Source: Cryptomeria japonica
Lineage: Eukaryota; Streptophyta; Pinopsida; Cupressales; Cupressaceae
NCBI RefSeq assembly: GCF_030272615.1
Contig: NC_081415.1
Location: forward strand, 600,801,644 to 600,865,643
Length of the DNA: 64,000 nt
Direction of reading: 5' to 3'
A model generated the notes under the pieces. It searched no databases and was not told the DNA's origin. It saw nothing but the letters and a program-made list of their open reading frames with translations. The position numbers and the translations under genes were made by a program. Shown piece after piece: positions 45,021-56,108 of the stretch; the stretch's first letter is position 1; each line of letters starts with the position of its first letter.

Positions 45021-46184
45021 TGTTGGCATTTTTGATGTTTATGTTGTGATTTTCATTGATGGATGCACACTTGTATTGAGATCCCCTTTATATGTATGAG
45101 CTCATGCTCAACCGGTATTTGTTCCAACCGGTATGTTGTATTCTAGTCTTTAGACTAGTAGTGATTTTGTAGAATGTGTTTCCCGGTTTGAAGTGGCATG
45201 ACGACCCCAAGCAGTTCGCAGATCACAAGCGGTACGAGGGAGCAAAGCGGCACAACACATTCTTACCAGTCTTCATTTTTGTCAAACTAGCAACCAGTAT
45301 TTTGTATGAACCGGTAATACTCTGTGATGAGTTACCAACCGGCATTTTGTGATGAGTTACCAATCCACCGATTGTTTGACGGTGCCAACACATTAACAGT
45401 GATTCCTGTGTCATGTTACTAAGTATGCCTAGGTTCATTGAACCCAGGAAATTGTAAGGAAATCCTATTGGACCGACATGAAATCAGATTCCTTTAAAAG
45501 GACATCATGTCTAGGGTTTTAGGTTGTTGTGAAAAGGGTTAATGTTGAGCTAGGGTTTAAGGTGGATGTTGAGTTATTGGAAGAGCGATCTTATATGAGA
45601 AGATCAAGTTGTAACTGAGAGAGAGATAGAGAAGACTGAAGTAATGTTGGAATGCATTAGCTATGAGCAATACTGGATCTAACCAAGCAATTTGTGCTAT
45701 TAGATAGATCAAACACTTGTTGATTACTCACATCTTTAACAAGTCTGTAGCCCCTAATCGCGTAGGCCTCAAAGCCTTTGTAAAATCCTCTAACAAGGTG
45801 GTTCACACATGTGAATCTAAAATCCTCTAACAAGGTAGTCTTTAATCGGACTTATCTCCTAACAGAGATTGAGATTCCTAACAGGATCTGTTCTGGTGAA
45901 GAACATTGTAAGACCTTAACCGGTTTGGTTTCTATTCTGTAGATAGTGACTTGTGAGTTCCATCTCACCGTGGTTTTTCTCAGTTGGGTTTCCATGTCAA
46001 ATATCTTGTGTTATGGTTGTATTGCTTTTGTGGGTGAATGTTTTATTCGCATTTTGGTTTGTATGTGTGGTAACCGGTTTGACTGTCAAACTGCTTTACC
46101 GGTTTATCTTTAGATTGTGTAAGTGTTTTAGTGCAAAGATTTTTGGCATACTAATTCACCCCCCCCCCCTCTTAGTATTCATCA
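45021..46184 (+). repeat. Copia C 3' LTR
   Basis: 1164 bp, TGTTGGCA...TTCATCA, with a longer C-run (46159-46169) than the 5' copy. It retains more ACCGGT sites than the 5' LTR. Confidence 0.92.
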
Positions 46185-46190
46185 ATCTAT

Positions 46191-47591
46191 ATGTATGTAT
46201 GAAATGCTTATATGTGGTAATGCAGGTGAAACTACATGAGATGCAAATGTTTTTGGTGTGTCATTATACTCAGTCGTGTGATAGCAAGATACACGGACTC
46301 AAGAAGGATGATGGAAGTCAATCAAGAAAGGGGGATGAAAGATAGAAGATATGAAAGTGAAAGAGCTTCTTGTGTGTTATCATCATTGAGCTTTATTATG
46401 GCAAAATAGGTTATGACAATCGAGGCATATGTTCGACCTAGAAAGTCATTGTACCTGTTTGCATGGAGATAAGACAGTCACAAACAAGGAATGCCCCAGT
46501 TCATACTAGACTCATAGTGTCCTCATATCCTTGGACAAGTCATAGCATTACTAAGAGACAATCCACAGACAACAAAGAAAAATAGGTGACGATACCCCAT
46601 CCTCGCCTTTCTAGTCAAAGACATCCTGGAGATAGAATCTCTAGTCAAAGACATCCCGGAAAAGCTAAAAGACATGTCACCAAAAGATAAAAATCAAAAG
46701 AAAACCAAGACTCGACACCAACATTCACTGTAGTCCTCAAGTTTAGTGTCTCTTGTCACTTGTATAAGTCTTATTTGATTGTGGTCACAATGTTTACTTT
46801 CACAAAAGGATAGATAGCACTGAACCATAATGTTGTCTGAGTCTGTTAAAAGATTTGATTTGTTGAATCCCATTGTTGTTGTTGTGTCTCATCTGAAACT
46901 GATTGAATCCGTGAAACTAATACTTTATTGCAAAGAAGACGGAACTTTATTGCGGATTGTGATGCAAATGCTGCCTTATTGTGAATTGTGCACGGATAGA
47001 CTGAAGAAAAGTGGAAGAAACTGTACTCCTCGAAACATGTGATGTTCTCAGTTCCACACCCATCACTAGACATAGGATTTGCCTTAGCCATAGATAGGAG
47101 TTGATTTATTATGAATGGAAAGGGGTGAAAAGGAAGGTTTATTATGAATGGCTAACCAATCTTGGGTAGATCAATAACAAGCCATGATGGGAATGGGTAA
47201 GTTTATTATGGATGAATAGGCCGTGAGTGTGTGCAAAGTGAAGGATGAAATGGAATTCTGAAGGAGGGAGGAGAAATGTCTCTACACATGGTGTCGGTGA
47301 CCTAGTTTTCACCATGGTACTTGCCCAAGGCGCCACTGTAATGGATTTCACCGTTGGACAAAATGTTTTATTTTTTTATTTTTTTATTTTTTATTTGTTG
47401 TCACAAGGCGCCTATTTGCCAGGTTTTCACCAAGTAACGATTTTTAATTTTTATGATTTTTTTTGTCTTTTTGAATTTTTTGATTTTTTTGTATTTTTGA
47501 ATTAGGATACTCTTAAGAGCTATGTGTAAAACTTGCAAAGGTGTATGCAATTGATAGGATCTTCTAAAGGTTCGCCATCTGGAGTTGAAAG
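46191..47591 (-). other. Gypsy G region between integrase remnant and C insertion
   Basis: No coherent reading frame on either strand; T-rich runs at 47367-47395 and 47455-47495 (A-rich on the minus strand). It is the 3' non-coding part of G. Confidence 0.5.
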
Positions 47592-47903
47592 CTAATATGC
47601 ACCAAATCCATATGTTGTTGTGATGATGTAAGGACCAAGCCAGTTTAGTTCAAACATGCCCTTCTTCTCTTTGTCTTGCTGATTTTTAGGTTTTATTTCG
47701 AGAACTAAGTCACCCACCTCAAACGTGCGAGGCTTTACCTTATGATTGTAGTTGCATTGTTCCTTGATTGAAAGATGTGTAGCTCGAGTGACTGTCTTCC
47801 TTGATAAAGAAACTGAGATAGAATTACTAGTGTGTGGACTACACAGGCCCGTATGCATGTCACCTAAAGAAGTTTGGGCATTCCTGATAACAAGGTCCTT
47901 CAA
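47592..47903 (-). pseudogene. Gypsy G integrase C-terminus
   Basis: The minus-strand frame contains KPRTFEVGDLVLEIKPKNQ and GMFELNWLGPYIITTTYGFG, the conserved end of Ty3/gypsy integrases (V-G-D-L-V-L, then W-x-GPY-x-V and G-x-G-x-Y). The zinc-binding and D-D-E core parts are not found upstream. Confidence 0.85.
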
Positions 47904-48484
47904 AGAAGCTCCATTAAAGGTCCATGATGTATTGTCAGAAGGGAAAGGATGTGTGGAACAAGTAGATGAGTGAGGAAGGCTATGATTGTGAAAAGAAGTG
48001 AAAGTAGGATAGCATGATGGAGACTTAGGATCAACAAGTATGCTTTTTGACTTGAAATTTTAGAACTTTTGCCCCCAGTTATTTTGATATTAGGGGAGAT
48101 CATCTCTTGATCTTTTTGCTTCATAGGATTTTTATCCTTGACTTTGATTTTTTCAAAGTTAAAGGACTTTTCTTTATTTTTGACTTTTAGATTTTTCTTT
48201 TCAAAGCTTGATTTTCGATCCCCAATTAGTAAGGGCTTTTGTAATTCTTGTTGATCCAAGTCTGGAAATGGAGTGGAAATGGAATGAGTGGATGAAAAGG
48301 CAGAGCTATGTGAGTTCTCAAGAGGGTTGGCGATATGCTCAATAGATTCTTCGTTGGAACCACTCGTAGGAGTATTGATATCAAGAGGTGCTTGCACCAC
48401 TAGAGGAGATTTGCATTTAGACTTAGTAGCCACAACATTAGGTGGTTCACACCCAATTCCTTGGCATTGCAAATTGTTTCTAGG
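47904..48484 (-). other. Gypsy G linker where RT/RNase H/integrase core should be
   Basis: A 190-codon minus frame (48472-47900) is Ser/Lys-rich (for example NLKVKNKEKSFNFEKIKVKD) and has a hydrophobic end, with no RT, RNase H or integrase motif. It may be the protease-RT linker fused to the integrase end by a large deletion. Confidence 0.5.
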
Positions 48485-49310
48485 TTATTCTTGTTGACTA
48501 AATACCTTAGGAGATAGTGGGATTTTATCAACATGAAAGATATACTCACCACATCCTAGGTCTTTAAACTTGAACATTTTTTTGATCTCTATTTGTTTTG
48601 ATGTAGAAGCTTTCAAGGATTCTGGATCCACATATGCTGATGAAGGAATAGCTTCTCGATTGACTGGGATTGTTATTTCTGATCTAGATTGTAGATTGTT
48701 GCGATATATGAATGGATTTGGGTCAACTTTCATGGTCACTTCAACTTCATTATGTGGAAACTTGATACATTGATGATATGTAGATGGGACTGCACTCATC
48801 TCATGAATCCATGGACGTCCTAGAAATATGTTGTATGTGAGCTATATATCAAGGAATTGACAAATCACATCCTTTGTAACTGGCCCAACTCTGAGAGGTA
48901 AGGTAACTGTTCCTTTGGATGAACGCTCTTCATCATCATATGCTTTGATGGTAATTTTGTTTGTAGCATTCACAACTTTGCCTGAATATCCCAATTGTTT
49001 AATAGTGCTCAATGTACATATGTTTAGACCTGCTCCTCCATCTATCAGGACTCATTTTATTTGATGTTTGTGTATGAAGGCTTCAATGTGTAGTGGTGCA
49101 TTATGTGGCTGACTTATAGAGGCGTCATCAGCTTCTGTGAATGTAAGGGAGTGTGGAATGGAAAGGTATCCCACCATGACTTGAAACTAGTCCACGTTCA
49201 GAATCAATAGGAACAGGAGTGTCTCTCAAGATTTTGTCAAGAATCGCTTTATGTGCAGGGGATATGCGTAAGAGCTCAAGGATAGAGATGAGCGTGGGTG
49301 TCTTCCCCAA
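48485..49310 (-). pseudogene. Gypsy G retropepsin (protease)
   Basis: On the minus strand PTLISILELLRISPAHKAIL (49300-49230) leads to VLIDGGAGLNICTLSTIKQL (about 49050-48990), the aspartic protease active site with Asp present and the following Ser/Thr changed to Gly. Then come the flap region and [19 protein letters not shown] (about 48830-48770), the typical Tat/Athila-type end. TGA in front of the active site, TAG near 48845. The protease would cut Gag-Pol. Confidence 0.85.
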
Positions 49311-51615
49311 CTATTCTACAAGGTCATACTCAGGTTTTGTTGATGAGGAAGTGGCGTTTTTAGCTGGAGCACCTTGCAAAGTGAATTTACCTCGACGAGT
49401 TGTAACATTACATTTAGAGGTAGGTTCAGAAGAAGATCCAATGCCTTTTAGGACAATCTTGGGTCTTTGGGTAGAATTCTCAGACGTTTTATCCTTGATG
49501 ATAATGGTAGAGACATAATTGTCCATCAAAATGTGATTGATAGTTGAATCATAGTTATAGGATGCTCTGGTATAGTTGGTTTGGTCATTTGTGGCTTTAC
49601 CTTTTCCCTTGTCATGCTTTGGGAATGGTTCCTTAAACATCTCATGTTCTTGATTGGATGAGTGTCCTTCGATCTCAATGTCACCTCTATCAATAAGATC
49701 TTCTATGATGTTCTTCAATCGATGGCAATTTCTTGTCTTATGGCCCTTGCTCTTATGAAATTCACAATATTCATCATCATTCCACCAATTTGGCTTAACC
49801 TTTGGCTCATATGGAGGCAAATCTAGAATTGTGATTATCTTGTTTGCCACTAGCTTTTTGAAAACTGACTCAAGTGGTTCTCCCAATGGGGTGTACTTCC
49901 TTCATGATCTAGAAGTTGTTTGAGTATTCACTTGATTGTTTGTAGAGCTTAATCCCAAAAAAATGATTTTGGGTCGCACTGTATTGGCATCAACAACACC
50001 ATCATTGACTGTGTTCTTGTTTTTGTTCCAAAATCTTGGCTTATCTTTTCCTTTATAGTCATCTTTGTTTTCCTTGAATATCTTAATGACTCATTGTTCA
50101 ATTAGGACCTTCTCTGTTGCTAATCCTTTTTCAATGACGTCCTTGAAGGTGGACAAACAAGCTTTTCTTAGATCATAGCCAATGTCTTTGTTAACATTCT
50201 GGGTGAACATTTCTACCATTTGTTTTTGTGGAATTTCACAAGAGCATCTGTTGGCTAGATTCCTCCATCTTTGTAAAAATGATGAAAAAGACTCTCCCTC
50301 CTTTTGTTTGGTGTTGCACAAAGTAGTGATTGATATGTTTGTCTCTATGTTGTATGAAAATGTTGGATAAATGCCTCTACTAAGTCACCCCATGACTTAA
50401 TACCAGGTGGAAGTTTGGAGAACCATTCCATAGCTTGATCACCTAAGCTTTGTGGGAATAATCTCATCAAATATGTCTCTTCTACTGCTACCTCAATGCA
50501 AGCTATGAAAAACTATCTTATATGTGCCTTAGGATCCCCTTTTCCTGTATACTTATCAAACTTAGGTGTCACAAAGTATGTAGGAAAAGGAGGCATTGGA
50601 ATGCTCTTGTCAAATGGATAAGGGCATATGTCTATCATTGTGTATGTTGGCTTCGGTGTATTTATGTCCTCCATTTTCTTTTGTAAGTCCTTGATTTGCT
50701 GTTCCAAATTATTCTTAGGTAGAGACCGACTTCTTGGACCATACCCCATGCCTAAACCACCGAGTGGAGGAGGAGCATGTTGCATATATGGATGATATTG
50801 ATCATACACATGTTCATATGGAGGAGGTCTATAATGATGTTGTGTATATGGACCACTTGGTATAGAGTCACGTTGAGGAACGAAATATCTGCTTTGTCCA
50901 TGTATACCATACTCTACAGGAATGTCATGAGTTTGATCTAGTTGTTTCCCCCAAATTTGACACGGGGTTTCCTTGTTTCCAAATTTTGAGCATGCCTTTG
51001 AATATCCAATTGCTTTGGTGGTTGATCCTTAGCATTGGTATGTGGTTGAGCATATTTTTCTGCATAAGACTTCCATAATGGTCTGCAAATGTGAGTATCA
51101 TATGCTTGACCATGTGTGTATGGGACCTCAGGTTTTTGAAACAAAGATGATGGTGATTCAGACACAAGGTGTGGTCCTCTATTGTCTCCACTATTAGGCC
51201 TCCTTTGATCCATGTTGGAGTGAGTTTGTTGCAAAGGTCTATGTTCCATTATTTGAGACATGTCAAAATCATGAGGGATCTTGGCTCCACTTTGTGCCAT
51301 CACTTGTAGAAAGTATTGTCTATCTCTCCTCATTATTTCCTCAGGAAATCGATTGAAATGGAGATTCATAATCATGTCTTCCACTTCTTCCGAATGTACT
51401 GAAATATTGTCCATATTGTCATTGTGTGTATCATTGTTGTTTGTAGTGTCCATGTTCTCAACATTTGGAATGTTTCTATAGGTATCCATGTCAGGTAATG
51501 TAGTATGATCAGAATTGAAAAAGACATCATTGTCATACTCATAGGCACTCATGTTTGTGGACTCTTGAGCCTCTTTAGCTTCTCTCCTAGATTTTTGGGA
51601 ACGAGTTTCAACCAT
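49311..51615 (-). pseudogene. Gypsy G Gag
   Basis: Starts MVETRSQKSRREAKEAQEST at 51615 (minus). Pieces: N-terminal 51615-50938; proline-rich YHPYMQHAPPPLGGLGMGYG (50809-50513, ending in YVTPKFDKYTGKGDPKAHI); retrotransposon gag core ESFSSFLQRWRNLANRCSCE (50321-50091); knuckle CEFHKSKGHKTRNC with LKNIIEDLIDRGDIEIEG (49886-49311, ending EYDLVE). Stops and shifts separate the pieces. The order is that of Tat-lineage Gag. It forms the particle and binds the RNA. Confidence 0.85.
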
Positions 51616-53100
51616 GAACTAAGTATTGACCAAGATGTGTGAGACTAGATGTAAATGGAAAGAGTATGGAAGACCAAGAGTTTGGATGGAAATTAAATGA
51701 ATCTGAGGTGTACTTGCAATGTCCAAAGTGTAAGACTAAGTATGTATGTAGTAGAGTAGGTGTGGCTTCCAAAGAGATGATAGTTTCTCTTGATGAGGTA
51801 AGTTAACCTTGACTCTAAGTAAGACCAAATGAGACCCAAAGGTGATAGACCTTGATGAGGGACCACTTAGCAAAATGTTGTTGTATGTAGTGTGTTGACA
51901 AAGTATGATGAGGACAAGCAAGTGACCTTTTGACTCAAGTTTAGACAAATGTGAATGTAATGTAAGGTGTAAAGCAATGATGGACTTTGTGAGACCCAAA
52001 CATAGGTTGAATGCTAGATGAAAACCTAAAGAGATAGCTTAGGAAGCTCAAGAATTCTGAAACTGATTGCTCTTGTTTGTTGGACTATAAATTTTTCCAA
52101 TTTGTGAAGTTGTTTGTTGTGACCAAATCTGAATGTTTGACTGTTTTTCGTATCAAGAGGACACAATGTTGATGAGAACTCAATGTTTGCAAGTGTTTAG
52201 ACTCAAAATGAATCAAAGAAAAGTGTGTTGTTTGATGTAAGAATGTTTTGCATACACTTGAAGACACAAAAGACTGAATGTTTTAATCTTTGGTCTTGAA
52301 TGTTTGATAGTTCAAAATAAGACAAGCACAATTCTTATGGTTCGCCAGGACAATAGTTGTTGATCCCACATGGAGTTTCCCCTGAGGCTACGCTATTCAG
52401 AGTAGATACTTAGATGCTTGACCCCACTGGCTCCACCCTTGGCACTCACTTCTTGAGGCAGCCAAGCATCAGTCCCCACGAAAACTCCCCGTGGTGAACT
52501 TTGTATCTCTACTAAGAACCGTATGTGTGTGGGCCGCTACTAGAGGTTCGACCTCTTGCCCCAACAACTAGAAGGATTTTGGCTTCTAAAACAAAAAGGT
52601 GCTAGTAAGGGCATCCGCTCATGTGGCCATACATGCGGCACTTTCAGCTCTGTAAATACAAAAGGCTCCCAGCTGGTAGGGGTTACGCCCTACAACTGAT
52701 CAAATAAATTTGATCAAATGGGTTTATGGGGAGACATAGTGTCGGTATGAACTAATCAGCACACGTTATCCATAGTTTTCACCATGAATACAGTTATTTA
52801 TAGTGGTTTGGAAGAAGATGGATTTTCTTTTGCTACCACTTGGGTCGTTCTCTCCTCACTAGTAGTCCTAATGACCACACCGGGAGACAGGCCCTCTAAA
52901 GATGAAACAAAAAGAGCCTATTGCTCAAGACACAAAAGACAATGGTTCAATTTTAGTGCACCAATGGAAGTATTTGCTAGTCTATGAAAACAAGGCACAC
53001 AATAAATATCAAAAACCCTTGCCAAGGTCCTACAACAAAGATTTGTTAGTAGTTTGGATTGTTTCAAATGATCACCCCTTCCTGCAAGCACACAAGTTAG
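51616..53100 (-). other. Gypsy G leader, non-repetitive part
   Basis: No coding region recognised on either strand. A GC-richer patch (52340-52700) includes 'ccccacgaaaactccccgtgg', an imperfect inverted repeat at about 52476-52496. Confidence 0.5.
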
Positions 53101-54030
53101 GTAAATTTTAGATTCAAAAGACTTTGTGAAATAGGGGCCTTCAACAATGCATTTTGTTGACCAATTCAAAGATCAGATTCATCATAAAAAAAACCACCTG
53201 TAAAATTTTAAGAGATTTCCATAAATGTAAGAAAATCCAAAACATTTGCTAATTTACTCCAAAAATTATTTTTTTATGAAAAATCATAAAAAATTCATAT
53301 AAAATGCAAAATCGATCCAAAAAATCTGAAATTTTTACTGGAGAGTCCTGATGGTCTTCCAAACCTACATAAAAAAATTTCTGCAACAAATCCAAGCAGT
53401 TTGTGAGATGAGTAAAATAATGCAAAACCCTAATTTTCAAAGATCCGATTTTTGAGGAATGATTTTGCATCAAATTTAAAATAACAAACAACAGATCCTG
53501 TGTATAATTCTGAGAGATTTCCAAGAAAGTAAGAAAATCCGAAAAATTCGCTAATTTCTCTCAAAATTAATTTTTTATGAAAACTCATAAAAAATTCATA
53601 TAAAATGAAAATTTGATCTAAAAAATCTGAAATTTTTACTGAATCCTTCTGATACTTTTCCTGACTTATAAAAAAAAATTCATGCCAAAATTTGAAGCTG
53701 TTTGTGAGATCTGATCAAAATAAGGAAAAACCCTAATTTTTAAAGATCCAATTTTTTAGGAAATATTTTGCATCAAAATTAAAATCACAAAGAACAGATC
53801 CTCTGTATAATTATGAGAGATTTCCAAAAATGTAAGAAAATCCAAAAAAATCGCTCATTTGCTCTCAAAATTAATTTTTTATGAAAATTCATAAAAAAAT
53901 TCATAGAAAATTAAAATATGCTCCAATAGATCTGAAATTTTTTTTTGAGAGTTCCTGATATTGTCTTCAACCTGCAAAAAAAAATTTGGTGCAAAATTTC
54001 CAAGCCGTTTGTGAGATATGATCAAATCTC
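53101..54030 (-). repeat. 302-bp tandem repeat in the leader of G
   Basis: The phrase 'agagatttcc' followed by 'gtaagaaaatcc' starts at 53211, 53513 and 53816 (spacing 302-303 bp). Each unit has 'aaaaattcatata', 'tctgaaattttt', 'gtttgtgagat' and 'aaccctaatttt..aaagatc'. About three units, the outer ones partial. It lies between the primer site and gag. Confidence 0.88.
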
Positions 54031-54153
54031 TCCAAGATCTTGATTTTGTGTCGAAAACCCTAGCTGCACAAGGTTATTCTCCAAATTGTTTTACAAAATA
54101 GCAATATAGGGTTAAAAAAATCTGCAAAAAACACAGATCTAACAAAAATCCAT

Positions 54154-54172
54154 GTCCCACGGGGCGTGCCAA
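54154..54172 (-). other. Gypsy G primer binding site
   Basis: On the minus strand TTGGCACGCCCCGTGGGAC, two bases after the 5' LTR; this form is usual in Tat-type gypsy elements. Confidence 0.85.
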
Positions 54173-54174
54173 AA

Positions 54175-54975
54175 TGTTTATGGTGAAAGTGGAAACAACA
54201 ATATTGAAAGACTAAATAGATTCAACCACAAAACCCTAGCCTAACAACAACAAAGATCCACCATAACATATGAAGATTACCTAAGACAATGCAAATCAAA
54301 TGAAATCACAAAGATTATACCATCACATGTCCAATACGATTTGAATCTTCATTCTTCCTATCTCCATTGATCTTGCTTGATATATTTGCTCTCAGATTTT
54401 ATGTGCACAAGAGCTCAACAAAGAACAGAAATGTGGTTGCAAGTAGGCTTGATTGCATATGCAAGTTCGAAAGCGTAGTCGGGGTGGAATGCATAGTGAG
54501 TTAGTTAGGATGCATAGTGAGGGTTTGATAATGAAGGAAGCATCTCCTTATATAGAAGATACTATAAGAAATAGAGGGATAAGATTGAGAGGTGTAAAAG
54601 AGGTCGGCTATGATTAGAGGGTAGGTAGAGGAAATAAGAAAATAATAAGAGGGTAGGTAGTGTAGGAATTAAGAGATCAATGACATGTGTCATAGGTAGA
54701 AAATGCTAATGAATTAATTAAATAAATAAATAAATATTTATTCAATTAATAGAGGAAGTGGGATCAATTAAATAAATAAGATATTTATTTAATTTAGGAA
54801 AATGATAATTTAAATAAATAAATGTATTTATTTAAATGAGAAATAAGACTAGAAGAGGATAAATGAATTAATTAAATAAATAAAGATTTATTTAATTAAT
54901 AGAAGAATTAGGCTAAAATAATTAAATAAATAAAGATATTTATTTAATTAGACGGGACAATTTTAGCTGTCTACA
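54175..54975 (-). repeat. Gypsy G 5' LTR
   Basis: 801 bp; on the minus strand TGTAGACAGC...CCATAAACA; TATA box at 54546-54555. By eye about 13 substitutions plus small indels from the 3' LTR. Confidence 0.92.
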
Positions 54976-54980
54976 GTAGG

Positions 54981-56108
54981 TATCCTTGTTCTACTTTCCT
55001 TTAGATATCAACATTATCCTATGTTGACATCTTAAGGGGGGGCCACCCACATTGCTCCTTTGTACCATACTTCTCTCATGCATTGAACAATGGGACATTC
55101 TTGGAACCAGAGGGAAACCTTGTAGAGCAAGATTTTATCACTTTTTGTACAATGGGTCACTCTCGGAACTAGACGAGATGTCTTCACTTCTTCTTGTCTT
55201 GTACAGTGAGACACTCATGGAACTAGAGGGAAACCTCTTAGAGAAAGATGTCGTCATTTTCTCTTGTACAGTGGTTCATTATCGGAACCAGAGCATGGTC
55301 TCTTAGAGAGAGATGACACCACTTTTCTCTTATGCGGGGTGATTATTCTTAAAACTAGAGCATGGTCTCTTAGAGTGAGATATCACACCTTTCTTTACAC
55401 TTATACTATACATTCTATATATTTTTTAGCGTACTCGGGCATAGACTCCTATGAGGAACTTCAAACCTCACTTGCACACACACGCATGGGTTTGAGTGGA
55501 ACTAACAGTGTTCTCACTCTCTCTCTCTTTACATGGATCACCTAGGCAATCTCTAGGGGCGAGATTTTCCATGTCCTTCTCTCCATGGATCACCTAGTTT
55601 TAGGGGCGAGACGTCCATGGTTTCTTTCTTCTTTGCCTTTCTTCTCATGGATCACCAAAGTGTGTATTCATGTTCTCTCTTTTCTTCCTCTCGTGAACTC
55701 ATAGTCTTACTATTGATAGTTCATGGATGATGTCATCTTTGCTTTTTTATGTGATCGCTTGTGTTTATGTGATGGCATTGGTCTTTGTGTCCTAATTAGT
55801 TGTTGAGACATATAAGCTCGAGATCTCTTCATCTAGTTAGATTTTCGTCTTGTGTCCTGTTCTTGTCGTCTATCTTTTTGTGCTTTGTCTTTGTTTTGTG
55901 TGTCTTGTGCCTTTTTCTTGTGTGTGCTCTTGCATATGTTGGTGTGAGTTGAGATCCTAAGATTAGGGGATTTTTGCTCCTCAATATTAGTAGTGTCTTA
56001 TACTCCTTGTGGTTTTTTCTCTGCATCTCTCATCTTCATCTCTCTCTTTTCTTCTACTTTACTGATGGTAGTGGTGTAAGCCATACTCCCACTAAAGTGG
56101 AGGATAAA
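54981..56108 (+). other. Gypsy F 3' untranslated region with diverged tandem repeats and polypurine tract
   Basis: Repeat 1: units of about 62 bp from about 55088, 55150, 55204, 55267 and 55332, built on 'ca.tgg.ac.ctcggaac.aga' and 'tcttagagagagat'. Repeat 2: three units of about 65 bp with 'catggatcacc' (55533, 55583, 55649). The last part matches 1728-2137. The polypurine tract 'aaagtggaggataaa' (56094-56108) adjoins the LTR. Confidence 0.75.

Larger units (their letters stand above)
33483..46184 (+). mobile_element. SIRE-like Ty1/copia element C, non-autonomous (contains E)
   Basis: LTRs 33483-34643 and 45021-46184; target duplication ATCTAT (33477-33482, 46185-46190; six matching bases, five expected). 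Primer site, coiled-coil Gag with zinc knuckles, a long accessory ORF with its own promoter-like leader, polypurine tract. No protease, integrase or RT. About 7.8 kb without E. It inserted in the 3' region of G. Confidence 0.92.
30862..54975 (-). mobile_element. Tat-type Ty3/gypsy element G (minus strand; contains C and E)
   Basis: LTRs at 30862-31645 and 54175-54975, target duplication GTAGG at 30857-30861 and 54976-54980. Read on the minus strand the element starts TGTAGACA, has the primer site TTGGCACGCCCCGTGGGAC, a tandem-repeat leader, gag, retropepsin, a linker, the integrase C-terminus and a polypurine tract. RT, RNase H and the integrase core are absent. About 11.4 kb own length. An antisense PMD gene lies between integrase and 3' LTR, an arrangement known from Tat elements. 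Confidence 0.9.
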
